Shown here: positions 45,856 to 53,182 of the stretch, one piece after another | Position numbering within the stretch: the first letter of the stretch is position 1 | How the letters are laid out: the number at the start of each line of letters is the position of its first letter | NCBI RefSeq assembly: GCF_900177375.1 | Contig: NZ_FWZU01000005.1 | Coordinates: 248,001 to 312,000 of the forward strand | Direction: 5' to 3' | Source of the DNA: Desulfovibrio gilichinskyi | GTDB lineage: Bacteria > Desulfobacterota > Desulfovibrionia > Desulfovibrionales > Desulfovibrionaceae | Length of the DNA: 64,000 nt | Position numbers and translations under genes: made by a program | The notes under the pieces: generated by a model | What the model was told of the DNA's origin: nothing | Seen by the model: only the letters and a program-made list of their open reading frames with translations | Database searches by the model: none

Positions 45856-45895
45856 AACCTGAACGGTTCCGGCATATGCCGGAACCGTTCAGGTT
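45856..45895. repeat. 40-base perfect palindrome inside the sodium operon
   Basis: AACCTGAACGGTTCCGGCAT (45856-45875) is followed directly by its exact reverse complement. It lies in the 134-base gap between the permease and beta-helix genes. No strong T tract follows in either direction, so it may be an mRNA processing or partial termination element that sets different expression levels. Confidence 0.85.
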
Positions 45896-45927
45896 CCTTT
45901 ACAATTCGTTCCTATACCTTGTTATCG

Positions 45928-47400
45928 CTAACCGGGCAAGGTTACAGGCATTCCCATGATAGGCCAAAGAACTAAAACCGCAAAACCTACTACGATCAGT
46001 AATATTATGCTGGCCGGTATTCCATAGAGAAAGAATTCTCCAGGGGTGAATTGTCCGGAATCATAAGCGATGGCGTTAGGAGCTGCGCCTACCAGCAACA
46101 GAAACGGCATACCCGCAACTGCAAGGGCTACGAACAGAATTACTTCCGGAGCTACTCCTAAGTAAGGAGCAATAACCAGAGCAACCGGCAGTGAAATTGC
46201 AATTGCGGCTACGTTCATAATGAAGTTGGTCATCATCAGGACGAAGAAGGCTATGGACATTACAAAGATGAACCAGTGCGCATTTTGAAAGATAGTCAGC
46301 CAGTTTACAGCCATCCACTTTGCTGCGCCTGTTTCCCACAGGCAGAAACCTATAGACATGGCTCCTGCGAAGAGAAGAATAATGTTCCATGGAATATCTT
46401 CGAGATCATTGATATCGAGGATTTTGAAAATAAAAAATGAGATTGAAGAAACTAGAATAAGTGCGGTTTTATCAATAGCTTTAAGTTCAGGGATAAACGA
46501 TCTTAAGCTCATTATAAGGATAATTGATCCCACAAGGACTGCCGCCATTATTTCATCACGGCTGAGCGGGCCCATCTGCTTGTTCAGTTCTCTTGCTTTT
46601 TCCCGCAGTCCGGGAATGGTCGCCTTTTCGGGTTTGAGGACGATCATAAAGAATCCCCAAAGCAGGAATACCATACCCCAGCCTATAGGGGCCATGTAGT
46701 AGGTCAGTTCAAAGAAAGTGATATCTTTTCCTAAAATCTCTTGGAAAAAGCCGATGGCAACGGCGCCGCGCGCAGCACCGAGAAGAGTAATAACGGAACC
46801 GGCGCCTGCAATATAGGCCATGCCTATAAAGAGTCCTTTCCCGAATTTAGTGGGCTTGTCTCCTTCACCGTACAACGCGTAAATTGCTAAAAGGAGCGGA
46901 TAGATTGTAGCTGCGACCGCGGTGTGAGCCATAATATGGGTCAGCAGGGCGGTGACAATGAAAACGCCGAGATAAATATTCTTTGTTTTTTCGCCGACGA
47001 TGATCAGCATCTTGTATGCAAGGCGTTTGGTAAGTCCGGTCTTGGTGAAGACAAGTCCGATCATTATGGAAGCAAAAATAAAGAGAACAGAAGGGTCCAT
47101 GAAATCTTTAAATGCGACTTTTGCAGGGCGGATGAAAAACATAGCCTGCAATACGCCGATTGCCAGTGATGTTACGCCGATTGGAACAACTTCAAATACC
47201 CACCAGACTCCGGCCAGCAGGAAAACTCCGATTGCTCCTTTGGCTTCCTGAGACAGTATAAAATGCTCCCCCATAGGGTCGATAGCATCAGGCCATGCCG
47301 GGCAATAGTAAACCACTGTGAACAGAGTTAAACCGAGCAGCATGAAGAAAAGTCTTTTAAAATCAAAAGATTTTGATTGTGATAGAGTGGCAGTGCTCAT
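45928..47400 (-). CDS. DASS (SLC13)-family Na+-coupled anion/dicarboxylate transporter
   Basis: A 490-residue transporter with about 11-12 helices. Typical DASS text includes GVWWVFEVVPIGVTSLAIGVL, VLFIFASIMIGLVFTKTGL, TAVAATIYPLLLAIY, GMAYIAGAGSVITLLGAARG and the C-terminal VGAAPNAIAYDSGQFTPGEF. Members import sulfate or C4-dicarboxylates with Na+. Substrate cannot be decided; either would suit a sulfate reducer. It lies 7 bases downstream of the CBS-domain gene. Confidence 0.9.
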   Translation of the reverse strand: MSTATLSQSKSFDFKRLFFMLLGLTLFTVVYYCPAWPDAIDPMGEHFILSQEAKGAIGVFLLAGVWWVFEVVPIGVTSLAIGVLQAMFFIRPAKVAFKDFMDPSVLFIFASIMIGLVFTKTGLTKRLAYKMLIIVGEKTKNIYLGVFIVTALLTHIMAHTAVAATIYPLLLAIYALYGEGDKPTKFGKGLFIGMAYIAGAGSVITLLGAARGAVAIGFFQEILGKDITFFELTYYMAPIGWGMVFLLWGFFMIVLKPEKATIPGLREKARELNKQMGPLSRDEIMAAVLVGSIILIMSLRSFIPELKAIDKTALILVSSISFFIFKILDINDLEDIPWNIILLFAGAMSIGFCLWETGAAKWMAVNWLTIFQNAHWFIFVMSIAFFVLMMTNFIMNVAAIAISLPVALVIAPYLGVAPEVILFVALAVAGMPFLLLVGAAPNAIAYDSGQFTPGEFFLYGIPASIILLIVVGFAVLVLWPIMGMPVTLPG

Positions 47401-47407
47401 ATCTGAA

Positions 47408-47977
47408 TTACTCCTTGATCGTATCCGTAGTTTCTATTGCACAGGAAAGGATTGACTCTCTTACTTTTTCAAAGACATCACCAAGGCGAAGTACCCCTGT
47501 GATTGTTTTGTCCTTTTTAACAAGAATAGGCTGATGGATGCCTACAATGTAAGAGTGGAGAGCTTTGTCCAGACTGTCGTCCTCTTCTAAAATTTCAGAG
47601 AGAGCAGCCGTGTACATTATCTTTTCAATTTTAACGTCGCTGATGCGTTTGCAAAGAGTATGCATAGGTTCATCCCAAAGATTGAAATCCTTAAAAACTC
47701 TTTGAACGAAATTTTTATCCAGAAAGTTATTCTGATTCTTGGAAAGGAGTTTGAAATAGGAAGGCTCCATATGCATGAAAATATCAAGGATCGTCAGCTT
47801 GCCGACTATATTTCTATTTTCGTCTTCCACAAGAATGTCGCGGTGGGGATGGGATAACTTTTTATCTTCTCCCTCTTTGACCAGTTTGAGCATGGCCTGA
47901 TGAACTGTAGTGTCTTTACTGACACGGCTGTATTCTTTCACCGGAATCATGACATCTTTTACTTTAATGTCTTCCAT
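47408..47977 (-). CDS. CBS-domain-pair protein
   Basis: A 189-residue protein with two CBS-type motifs: residues 1-65 (VKDVMIPVKEYSRVSKDTTVHQAM ... NIVGKLTILDIF) and about 115-180 (KIEKIMYTAALSEI ... ITGVLRLGDVFEKV). Such pairs bind adenosine nucleotides or sense ionic strength and regulate transporters or enzymes. Placed 7 bases before the DASS permease gene, it probably modulates that transporter or a neighbour; this is inference. It follows the receiver-like gene by 2 bases. Confidence 0.85.
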   Translation of the reverse strand: MEDIKVKDVMIPVKEYSRVSKDTTVHQAMLKLVKEGEDKKLSHPHRDILVEDENRNIVGKLTILDIFMHMEPSYFKLLSKNQNNFLDKNFVQRVFKDFNLWDEPMHTLCKRISDVKIEKIMYTAALSEILEEDDSLDKALHSYIVGIHQPILVKKDKTITGVLRLGDVFEKVRESILSCAIETTDTIKE

Positions 47978-47979
47978 GT

Positions 47980-48366
47980 TTACCCCCTGTAGCGGTTGTC
48001 GGCGGAGCGCAACGTCTTGATTAAAACTGCAATGTCGACTGGAACTGGAACTTCAGCACATGCTCCCAGATTCATAGCCTCAATTGAGAGTGGAATCGTG
48101 TTGTGCCGAGTAATTAAAATAATCTTTAAGTCAGGAACGATTGTTGTAATGTTTTTCATAAATGAAAGTGAATTTCTTCCAAATCCGGATAAACCAAGTA
48201 CAATGGTCTGCAACTTGTTTTTTATTATAAACTTATGAGCTTCATCCAGATTGTCGGACTCAAAAACGCTCAGCCCCTCTCTTCTGAGCCTTGTAGCTAA
48301 GTTTTCGCGAAATTCCGTGTCATTTTCAACAATCATTATTTTCATTTGGCCGAGTGTATGTTTCAC
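47980..48366 (-). CDS. Degenerate response-regulator receiver domain protein
   Basis: A stand-alone receiver of 128 residues, but key residues are changed. The phospho-acceptor position has glycine (Gly58 in TIVLGLSGF, normally LD), and the conserved lysine is valine (Val106 in AEVPVPV, normally KP). The first acidic cluster survives partly (VENDTEF) and Thr86 is present. It can hardly be phosphorylated in the normal way and may act as a constitutive or ligand-binding scaffold. It is the first gene of the sodium operon, just below a -24/-12 promoter. The start could be 48366 or the ATG at 48345. Confidence 0.8.
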   Translation of the reverse strand: MKHTLGQMKIMIVENDTEFRENLATRLRREGLSVFESDNLDEAHKFIIKNKLQTIVLGLSGFGRNSLSFMKNITTIVPDLKIILITRHNTIPLSIEAMNLGACAEVPVPVDIAVLIKTLRSADNRYRG

Positions 48367-48410
48367 TTGCTAACCGTAAACTCGGCTTTTGCAACGTGTG
48401 CCGGGGAATG

Positions 48411-48426
48411 AGCATTCTGTATGCCA
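48411..48426 (-). promoter_or_regulatory. Sigma-54 (-24/-12) promoter of the sodium operon
   Basis: On the minus strand TGGCATACAGAATGCT matches TGGCACGNNNNTTGCW at all but three positions, with GG and GC at the right spacing. It lies 45 bases before the receiver-like gene. The adjacent gene cluster encodes a sigma-54 activator. Confidence 0.7.
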
Positions 48427-48501
48427 TAAGAAAATAAGTAATTCATAACAGCTTCTTAAATGTAGTGGAAGGTTTTAGCTTACTTTTTGTTGGCACTTAT
48501 T

Positions 48502-48550
48502 GAAACAATATGAAACGTTGGCAGTGACTCTTTTTGAAACAAAAAGAAAC
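48502..48550 (-). promoter_or_regulatory. Probable upstream activator sites (four GAAAC repeats)
   Basis: GAAAC occurs at 48502, 48512, 48536 and 48546: two pairs with a 10-base period, 24 bases apart. They are 76-139 bases upstream of the -12/-24 promoter, where an enhancer-binding protein would bind. Confidence 0.6.
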
Positions 48551-48608
48551 AACGCTGAACTGCAAGCGAAAATATTATTAAGGATATAGAGAGTTATGAG
48601 GAAAGGGC

Positions 48609-48944
48609 TTAGGAAGAATAGAAATTCGAACCGGCTGCGAGCTGCTGGTTCTTGTGGGCATCAATTACTTTTTTTATCGGGCCGATTACATTATCGAGCA
48701 CTTTGATGCCCTTCCATACTAAATACTGGTAATGCTCGTCATCAATTCCGCCGCAGATTACAGTGTCGGTTTTATCAGATGTTGCAAGGGCGCATAAATC
48801 TTCAGCGGAAGCTTGCGGAAGAACAATAATTCGTTCGTCATAGTCTCCGTTTGACCTTATTTTGACTAAGAGAACGTCAGTGGCAAGGTCGAAGCGCGGA
48901 GCTACTTCGTCGTTAAATAAGGGAATGAGTAGTTTCTTATCCAT
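48609..48944 (-). CDS. NifX/NifB-like (dinitrogenase iron-molybdenum cofactor fold) protein
   Basis: A 111-residue single-domain protein. It starts LLIPLFNDEVAPRFDLATDVLL and ends VICGGIDDEHYQYLVWKGIKVL, which is the Nitro_FeMo-Co fold. Family members bind metal clusters or act as small redox-linked accessory proteins; a nitrogenase role is not implied, since no nif genes are near. It lies 4 bases after the sigma-54 activator gene and is cotranscribed with it. It may report metal or redox status to that activator. Confidence 0.8.
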   Translation of the reverse strand: MDKKLLIPLFNDEVAPRFDLATDVLLVKIRSNGDYDERIIVLPQASAEDLCALATSDKTDTVICGGIDDEHYQYLVWKGIKVLDNVIGPIKKVIDAHKNQQLAAGSNFYSS

Positions 48945-48948
48945 CTGA

Positions 48949-50349
48949 TTATCCGTTAATGGAGTGTTTTTTTATTTTGCGCCAGAATGTGGATCTGCTC
49001 CAGCCGAGGGAATTGGCTGCATCGGCTTTTCGTCCGCCGTTTTTAATCAAAGCTTCCATAATCATTTGCTTTTCTGCATGGTCCCAGCTTTCAGCAGGGT
49101 TGTATTCTTTTTGTATAGTTTGTTCTGAGGATGTTTTTGCGGATTCAATTACAGGGCGCAAAATGTCCTGCTCTGTAAGGTATGCAGGAAGATGCTCTGT
49201 CCCGATGCAGTCCCGGTCACAGAAATTTACTGCGTACTCCACAATGTTACTAAGTTCACGGACATTTCCCGGGAAGTTGTAACCAAGAAGTATTTTGGCT
49301 ACTTTTTTAGTGAAACCCCTAATTTTCTTATTAAATTTTTTGCTGTATTCTTTTAAAAAATGATTCTTAAGAAGAAGAATATCTTCCCCCCTTTCTCTAA
49401 GCGGCGGCAGGTGAAGATGAACTACGTTCAGTCTGAAAAGCAGGTCAGCTCGGAACATTTTGTCGTGAACCATTTGCTTTAAATCCCGATGCGTCGCAAC
49501 AATTATCCGCACATTTGCTTTGAATCCTTTTGAACTTCCAAGCGGGTAAATCTCCCTGTCATCAAGAAACGAGAGCAGTTTAACTTGAAGGGACAGTGGC
49601 AGATCGCCTACTTCCGTCAGGAAAAATGATCCGTTGTGGGCCAGTTTGATGCGTCCGGGGCGGTTTTCATGTGCTCCTGTAAAAGCCCCTTTCACGTGGC
49701 CGAAAAGTTCTGATTCTAGCAGTGTTTCCGGCAAAGCTCCGCAGTTAACTTTGATAAACGGACCTCCTGCGCGGTCGGATGTGTTATGCAGAGCCTCGGC
49801 AAGTACATCTTTTCCTGTTCCGGTTTCTCCGGTGATGAGAACAGATGAATCCGTAGCGGCTATGCTCGGGATCATACTGAAAACTTTCACCATTTGCGGG
49901 CTTGTCCCGATAAGTCCGCCGACTGAATAGGCTTTGCTAGCGCTACTGCTCAGCTCCGCAACCTGCCGGATATCTTGAATTGTTTCTACAAAACCAGAGA
50001 GCTTGTTGTCGCCGGAAAAAATGGGAGCGATGGTCAGCCTGATAGGAATTTTGATTCGTGACCGGTCTATAATATCGGCATCTGTTGCAATGGAATTGAA
50101 GCTTGTTTTACCTGCCATTACAGGGCAGCCTCTAAAGCAGTAATCGCAGCGGAGCCCCAGCATGCATTTGAGGCCGATTACGGAATCAGGTTCGGCTCCT
50201 GTCATGATCTGCCATGTGCGGTTTACTATTTCTATTCTGCCGTTGATATCAAGGATAGCAATGCCTATAGGGACTTCATCAAGAAGGTCCGGCAGAAGAA
50301 TCTGCTGATCTAAAAGTTCGCTTACAGGGTATGATTTTTCGTTTTTCAC
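48949..50349 (-). CDS. Sigma-54-dependent activator with PAS sensor
   Basis: A 466-residue enhancer-binding protein. The N-terminal PAS domain (about 20-140) carries four cysteines, Cys62, Cys68, Cys71 and Cys75 (KCMLGLRCDYCFRGC), which could bind an Fe-S cluster or metal. The AAA+ domain (about 145-390) has Walker A GETGTGKDVL, the sigma-54 contact loop GAFTGA and FLTEVGDLP in place of FLDEIG. A Fis-type helix-turn-helix closes the protein (GGRKADAANSLGWSRSTFWRKI). It probably activates the operon starting at 48366 through the GAAAC repeats and -24/-12 promoter nearby. Confidence 0.92.
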   Translation of the reverse strand: MKNEKSYPVSELLDQQILLPDLLDEVPIGIAILDINGRIEIVNRTWQIMTGAEPDSVIGLKCMLGLRCDYCFRGCPVMAGKTSFNSIATDADIIDRSRIKIPIRLTIAPIFSGDNKLSGFVETIQDIRQVAELSSSASKAYSVGGLIGTSPQMVKVFSMIPSIAATDSSVLITGETGTGKDVLAEALHNTSDRAGGPFIKVNCGALPETLLESELFGHVKGAFTGAHENRPGRIKLAHNGSFFLTEVGDLPLSLQVKLLSFLDDREIYPLGSSKGFKANVRIIVATHRDLKQMVHDKMFRADLLFRLNVVHLHLPPLRERGEDILLLKNHFLKEYSKKFNKKIRGFTKKVAKILLGYNFPGNVRELSNIVEYAVNFCDRDCIGTEHLPAYLTEQDILRPVIESAKTSSEQTIQKEYNPAESWDHAEKQMIMEALIKNGGRKADAANSLGWSRSTFWRKIKKHSING

Positions 50350-50498
50350 GGGGCCAAGTTAACATGCCTTACGTTAGAAAGTCATCTTTATAAGTATGAA
50401 AAAAAGGTTTATTTCTGGATAATTGGTTACAAAGTGTTGCTTACAGTTCGTACTTTTCAAAGCTCTGTTTTTGGGGTTATATTCGGTCAGGAAAAACT

Positions 50499-51488
50499 AT
50501 GAATACATATATATTTATACCGCCGGTCAGAAAGCCTACCGGAGGTATCACCGTTTTTTGTCAGATAGCCTCTATCCTTGCGCGTCAGGGAAAGAATGTC
50601 CGCCTTGTTCTGCGTGAAGCAGGCAGCTGGATGCCCCCTTTACTTGAAGGAGATCCGAAGCCGATTTTGTGGGATGAGCTAAAGCTTTGTAAAGATGATC
50701 TATGGCTTGTGCCGGAAGGATGGGTAAACAGCCTTGCTCCCGGTCTTAATTCCGGCGCAAAGTGCGTTGTTTACTGTCAGAATTGGGCGTATCTTTTTTC
50801 TTCTTTGCCGGAAGGCGTTTCATGGCGGAATCTGCCTGTTTCATTCTTAGCTGTATCGCATCCTGTTGAATGGTTTATGCAGCAGACCCTTGGCACCATT
50901 TCGCCCATATTAAGGCCCGGTATAGATACAAATCTTTTCTATCCGCCTGAAAATATTGCTGATGGCCCGCTTAGAATTGCTTACATGCCGCGTAAAAACA
51001 AAGCATTAGTCAGTCAGATTAAATCTATTTTCGAAACCCGTAATCCAAACTGTGATGTGCGCTGGGTTGAAATTGCCAATATGGACGCACAGGGGGTGGC
51101 TGCTGCTTTAAGAACCAGCCATATTTTTCTGGTATCAGGATTCCCTGAAGGATGCCCGCTTCCGCCGCTTGAAGCTCTTGCATCCGGTTGTATACCCGTA
51201 GGTTTTTCCGGCTTCGGCGGGTGGGATTACATGCGCCAGCTTGATGGAGCTGTTTTTAAACCATGGTGGCCGCTGCGTGATGTTGAATGGTCCGGCAACG
51301 GATTCTGGTCGGCTGACGCGGATGTGCTTGATGCGGCGTTTAATCTTGAAAAGGCTCTTAATCTATGGCGCGAAGGCGGTGCTGCGCTTGACAGCGCACT
51401 GGCCTCAGGGCAACAAACCGTCCGTTCCTATACGCTGGAAATTCAGGCCGAAACAGTTCGCAAGATATGGGATAATTTTCAAAGTTAA
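50499..51488 (+). CDS. GT4-like glycosyltransferase
   Basis: A 329-residue GT-B-type transferase. It starts MNTYIFIPPVRKPTGGITVF, and the sugar-nucleotide-binding region is HIFLVSGFPEGCPLPPLEALASG, with the E-x7-E pattern. It heads a plus-strand group with TatD, WecG and, further on, a TPR-GT41 protein, so surface glycan or protein glycosylation is the likely context. AGGAAAAACT precedes the ATG. The stop is 10 bases before the tatD start. Confidence 0.82.
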   Translation: MNTYIFIPPVRKPTGGITVFCQIASILARQGKNVRLVLREAGSWMPPLLEGDPKPILWDELKLCKDDLWLVPEGWVNSLAPGLNSGAKCVVYCQNWAYLFSSLPEGVSWRNLPVSFLAVSHPVEWFMQQTLGTISPILRPGIDTNLFYPPENIADGPLRIAYMPRKNKALVSQIKSIFETRNPNCDVRWVEIANMDAQGVAAALRTSHIFLVSGFPEGCPLPPLEALASGCIPVGFSGFGGWDYMRQLDGAVFKPWWPLRDVEWSGNGFWSADADVLDAAFNLEKALNLWREGGAALDSALASGQQTVRSYTLEIQAETVRKIWDNFQS

Positions 51489-51498
51489 GATTAAAAAT

Positions 51499-52320
51499 AT
51501 GTCAAAAAAGAATAAAGTAAGATCATTGCCGCAGACTGTCGGCATAAATGTACCCGGCGTTGAAACTCATGCACACCTTGATATGGAAGATTTTAAAGAA
51601 GATCTGCCTGAAGTAATGGCAAGGGCTAAAGAATGCGGAATTGCGAAGATAGGTAATATTTTTCTAGGATCGCAGATATACGAAGCGAATCGCACTCTTT
51701 TTGATGCATATCCTGAAGTGTTTTTCCTGCTCGGAATTCATCCCAATGATGCAGATAAATATACCGATGCGGAGGGAGAAGCCATTCGCGCTGCATTCAA
51801 GTCGGACAGCCGTTTGAAAGCCGTCGGCGAAATCGGGCTGGATTTCTACTGGGACGATGTTTCCCCTGATGTTCAGGAAAAAGCTTTCCGCGCTCAGCTT
51901 GCACTTGCTGATGAACTTGATGTTCCCGTTGTGATCCACAGCCGTGATGCCCATGAAAAAACTTTGGAAGTTTTGGACGATTACGGTTGGTCCGGCAAAC
52001 CGCTGCTCTGGCACTGCTTCGGTTCTGATATTGCCACAGCGAAAAGGATTCTTGATAACGGCTGGTACATCTCCATCCCGGGGCCGATTACCTACAAGAA
52101 GAATGAAGAGGCGCAGGAAGCCGCAAAGTATATTCCGCTTGAGCGGATGGTTCTTGAAACAGATTGTCCTTACCTTTCTCCTGAACCGTGGCGCGGCAAG
52201 CGCAATGAACCAGCGTATGTGGTCTTCACTGCCGCAAAGGTAGCGGAGCTTAAAGGAATGGACGTAAATGAGCTTTGGGCTGCCTGTGCTAAGAATGCAT
52301 ATGATTTTTTCAGGCTGTAG
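51499..52320 (+). CDS. TatD-family metal-dependent hydrolase
   Basis: A 273-residue TIM-barrel hydrolase; the ATG at 51499 gives the standard TatD length. Metal ligands are visible in order: ETHAHLD (two His), VGEIGLDFYW (Glu), VVIHSRDA (His), LLWHCFGS (His) and VLETDCPYL (Asp). TatD proteins act as 3'-5' deoxyribonucleases in DNA quality control. Linkage with glycosyltransferases looks like operon sharing rather than pathway membership. Confidence 0.92.
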   Translation: MSKKNKVRSLPQTVGINVPGVETHAHLDMEDFKEDLPEVMARAKECGIAKIGNIFLGSQIYEANRTLFDAYPEVFFLLGIHPNDADKYTDAEGEAIRAAFKSDSRLKAVGEIGLDFYWDDVSPDVQEKAFRAQLALADELDVPVVIHSRDAHEKTLEVLDDYGWSGKPLLWHCFGSDIATAKRILDNGWYISIPGPITYKKNEEAQEAAKYIPLERMVLETDCPYLSPEPWRGKRNEPAYVVFTAAKVAELKGMDVNELWAACAKNAYDFFRL

Positions 52321-52341
52321 TTTTTTATATGAGTATAATTA

Positions 52342-53115
52342 ATGATTGAAAGCGACAAAATTATACGGTTCATGGGGTTGCGCATGCACACATGGACTAT
52401 GAGCGAAACCGTGGATGAGATTTTCAGTCGGTTAAAGTACGGGCTGTTCACTCAGCATGTGGTGGTTAATGCGGCTAAGCTTATAAATATGGACCGGGAT
52501 AAATCGCTTCGTGAATCTGTTGAAGGTTCTGATATCATTAATATTGACGGCATGAGTATAGTCTGGGGGGCGCGCTTTTTAGGGCATGATGTAAAGGAGA
52601 GAGTCGCGGGCTTTGATCTGTTTTATGCACTTCTGGATCGTGCACGAGAAGAAGGTGAGCCTGTTTTTCTGCTGGGCGCTAAGCCGGAAGTTGTGGAAAA
52701 AGCGGCCGCAAATCTAAGAATAAAATATCCTGAGCTTAATATAGCAGGCTTTCACCACGGCTATTTTTGGGATGACGAAGAATCTGTTGTAAAAGAAATT
52801 GCCAAGTCCGGCGCAAAGTTGCTCTTTGTCGCCATTACCTCACCTAAAAAAGAAAATTTCATTCATCGCTGGCAGCAAGAGCTGGGCGTAAACTTCGTAA
52901 TGGGCGTTGGCGGAACATTCGATATTGCCGCCGGAATATCTAAGCGCGCACCTGAATTTATGCAAAAACACGGGCTGGAATGGTTTTATCGTTTGGTTCA
53001 GGAACCGCGCAGAATGTGGAAGCGGTATCTTGTTACTAATGCTTTGTTTGCTGTGAAATTGCTTAAGTTTAAGATTTTTGGGCGGTTTGCCAGCCGTGAT
53101 AAAGATATTTTTTAA
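52342..53115 (+). CDS. wecG: WecG/TagA/CpsF-family glycosyltransferase (GT26)
   Basis: A 257-residue enzyme. Typical text: VVNAAKLINMDRDKSLRE, then NIDGMSIVWGARFLG, then VFLLGAKPEVVEKAA, FIHRWQQELGVNFVMGVGGTFDIAAG and EWFYRLVQEPRRMWKRYL. Members add N-acetylmannosamine(uronate) or similar sugars to lipid-linked intermediates at the membrane. No Shine-Dalgarno is clear, and translation may be coupled to tatD. The last about 25 codons are repeated in degenerate form after the KAP gene, at 55116-55187. Confidence 0.9.
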   Translation: MIESDKIIRFMGLRMHTWTMSETVDEIFSRLKYGLFTQHVVVNAAKLINMDRDKSLRESVEGSDIINIDGMSIVWGARFLGHDVKERVAGFDLFYALLDRAREEGEPVFLLGAKPEVVEKAAANLRIKYPELNIAGFHHGYFWDDEESVVKEIAKSGAKLLFVAITSPKKENFIHRWQQELGVNFVMGVGGTFDIAAGISKRAPEFMQKHGLEWFYRLVQEPRRMWKRYLVTNALFAVKLLKFKIFGRFASRDKDIF

Positions 53116-53182
53116 GAAAATTGTAGAGTGGATTAAACAAATATTTACTTCTTCGTAGTCAGGCGAAGAAAGGATTCCTAAG

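Noticed and set aside
48391-48404. GGCAC and TTGCA elements on the minus strand near the receiver-like gene
   Set aside because: Spacing between GG and GC is two bases too short for sigma-54; the site at 48411-48426 has correct spacing.
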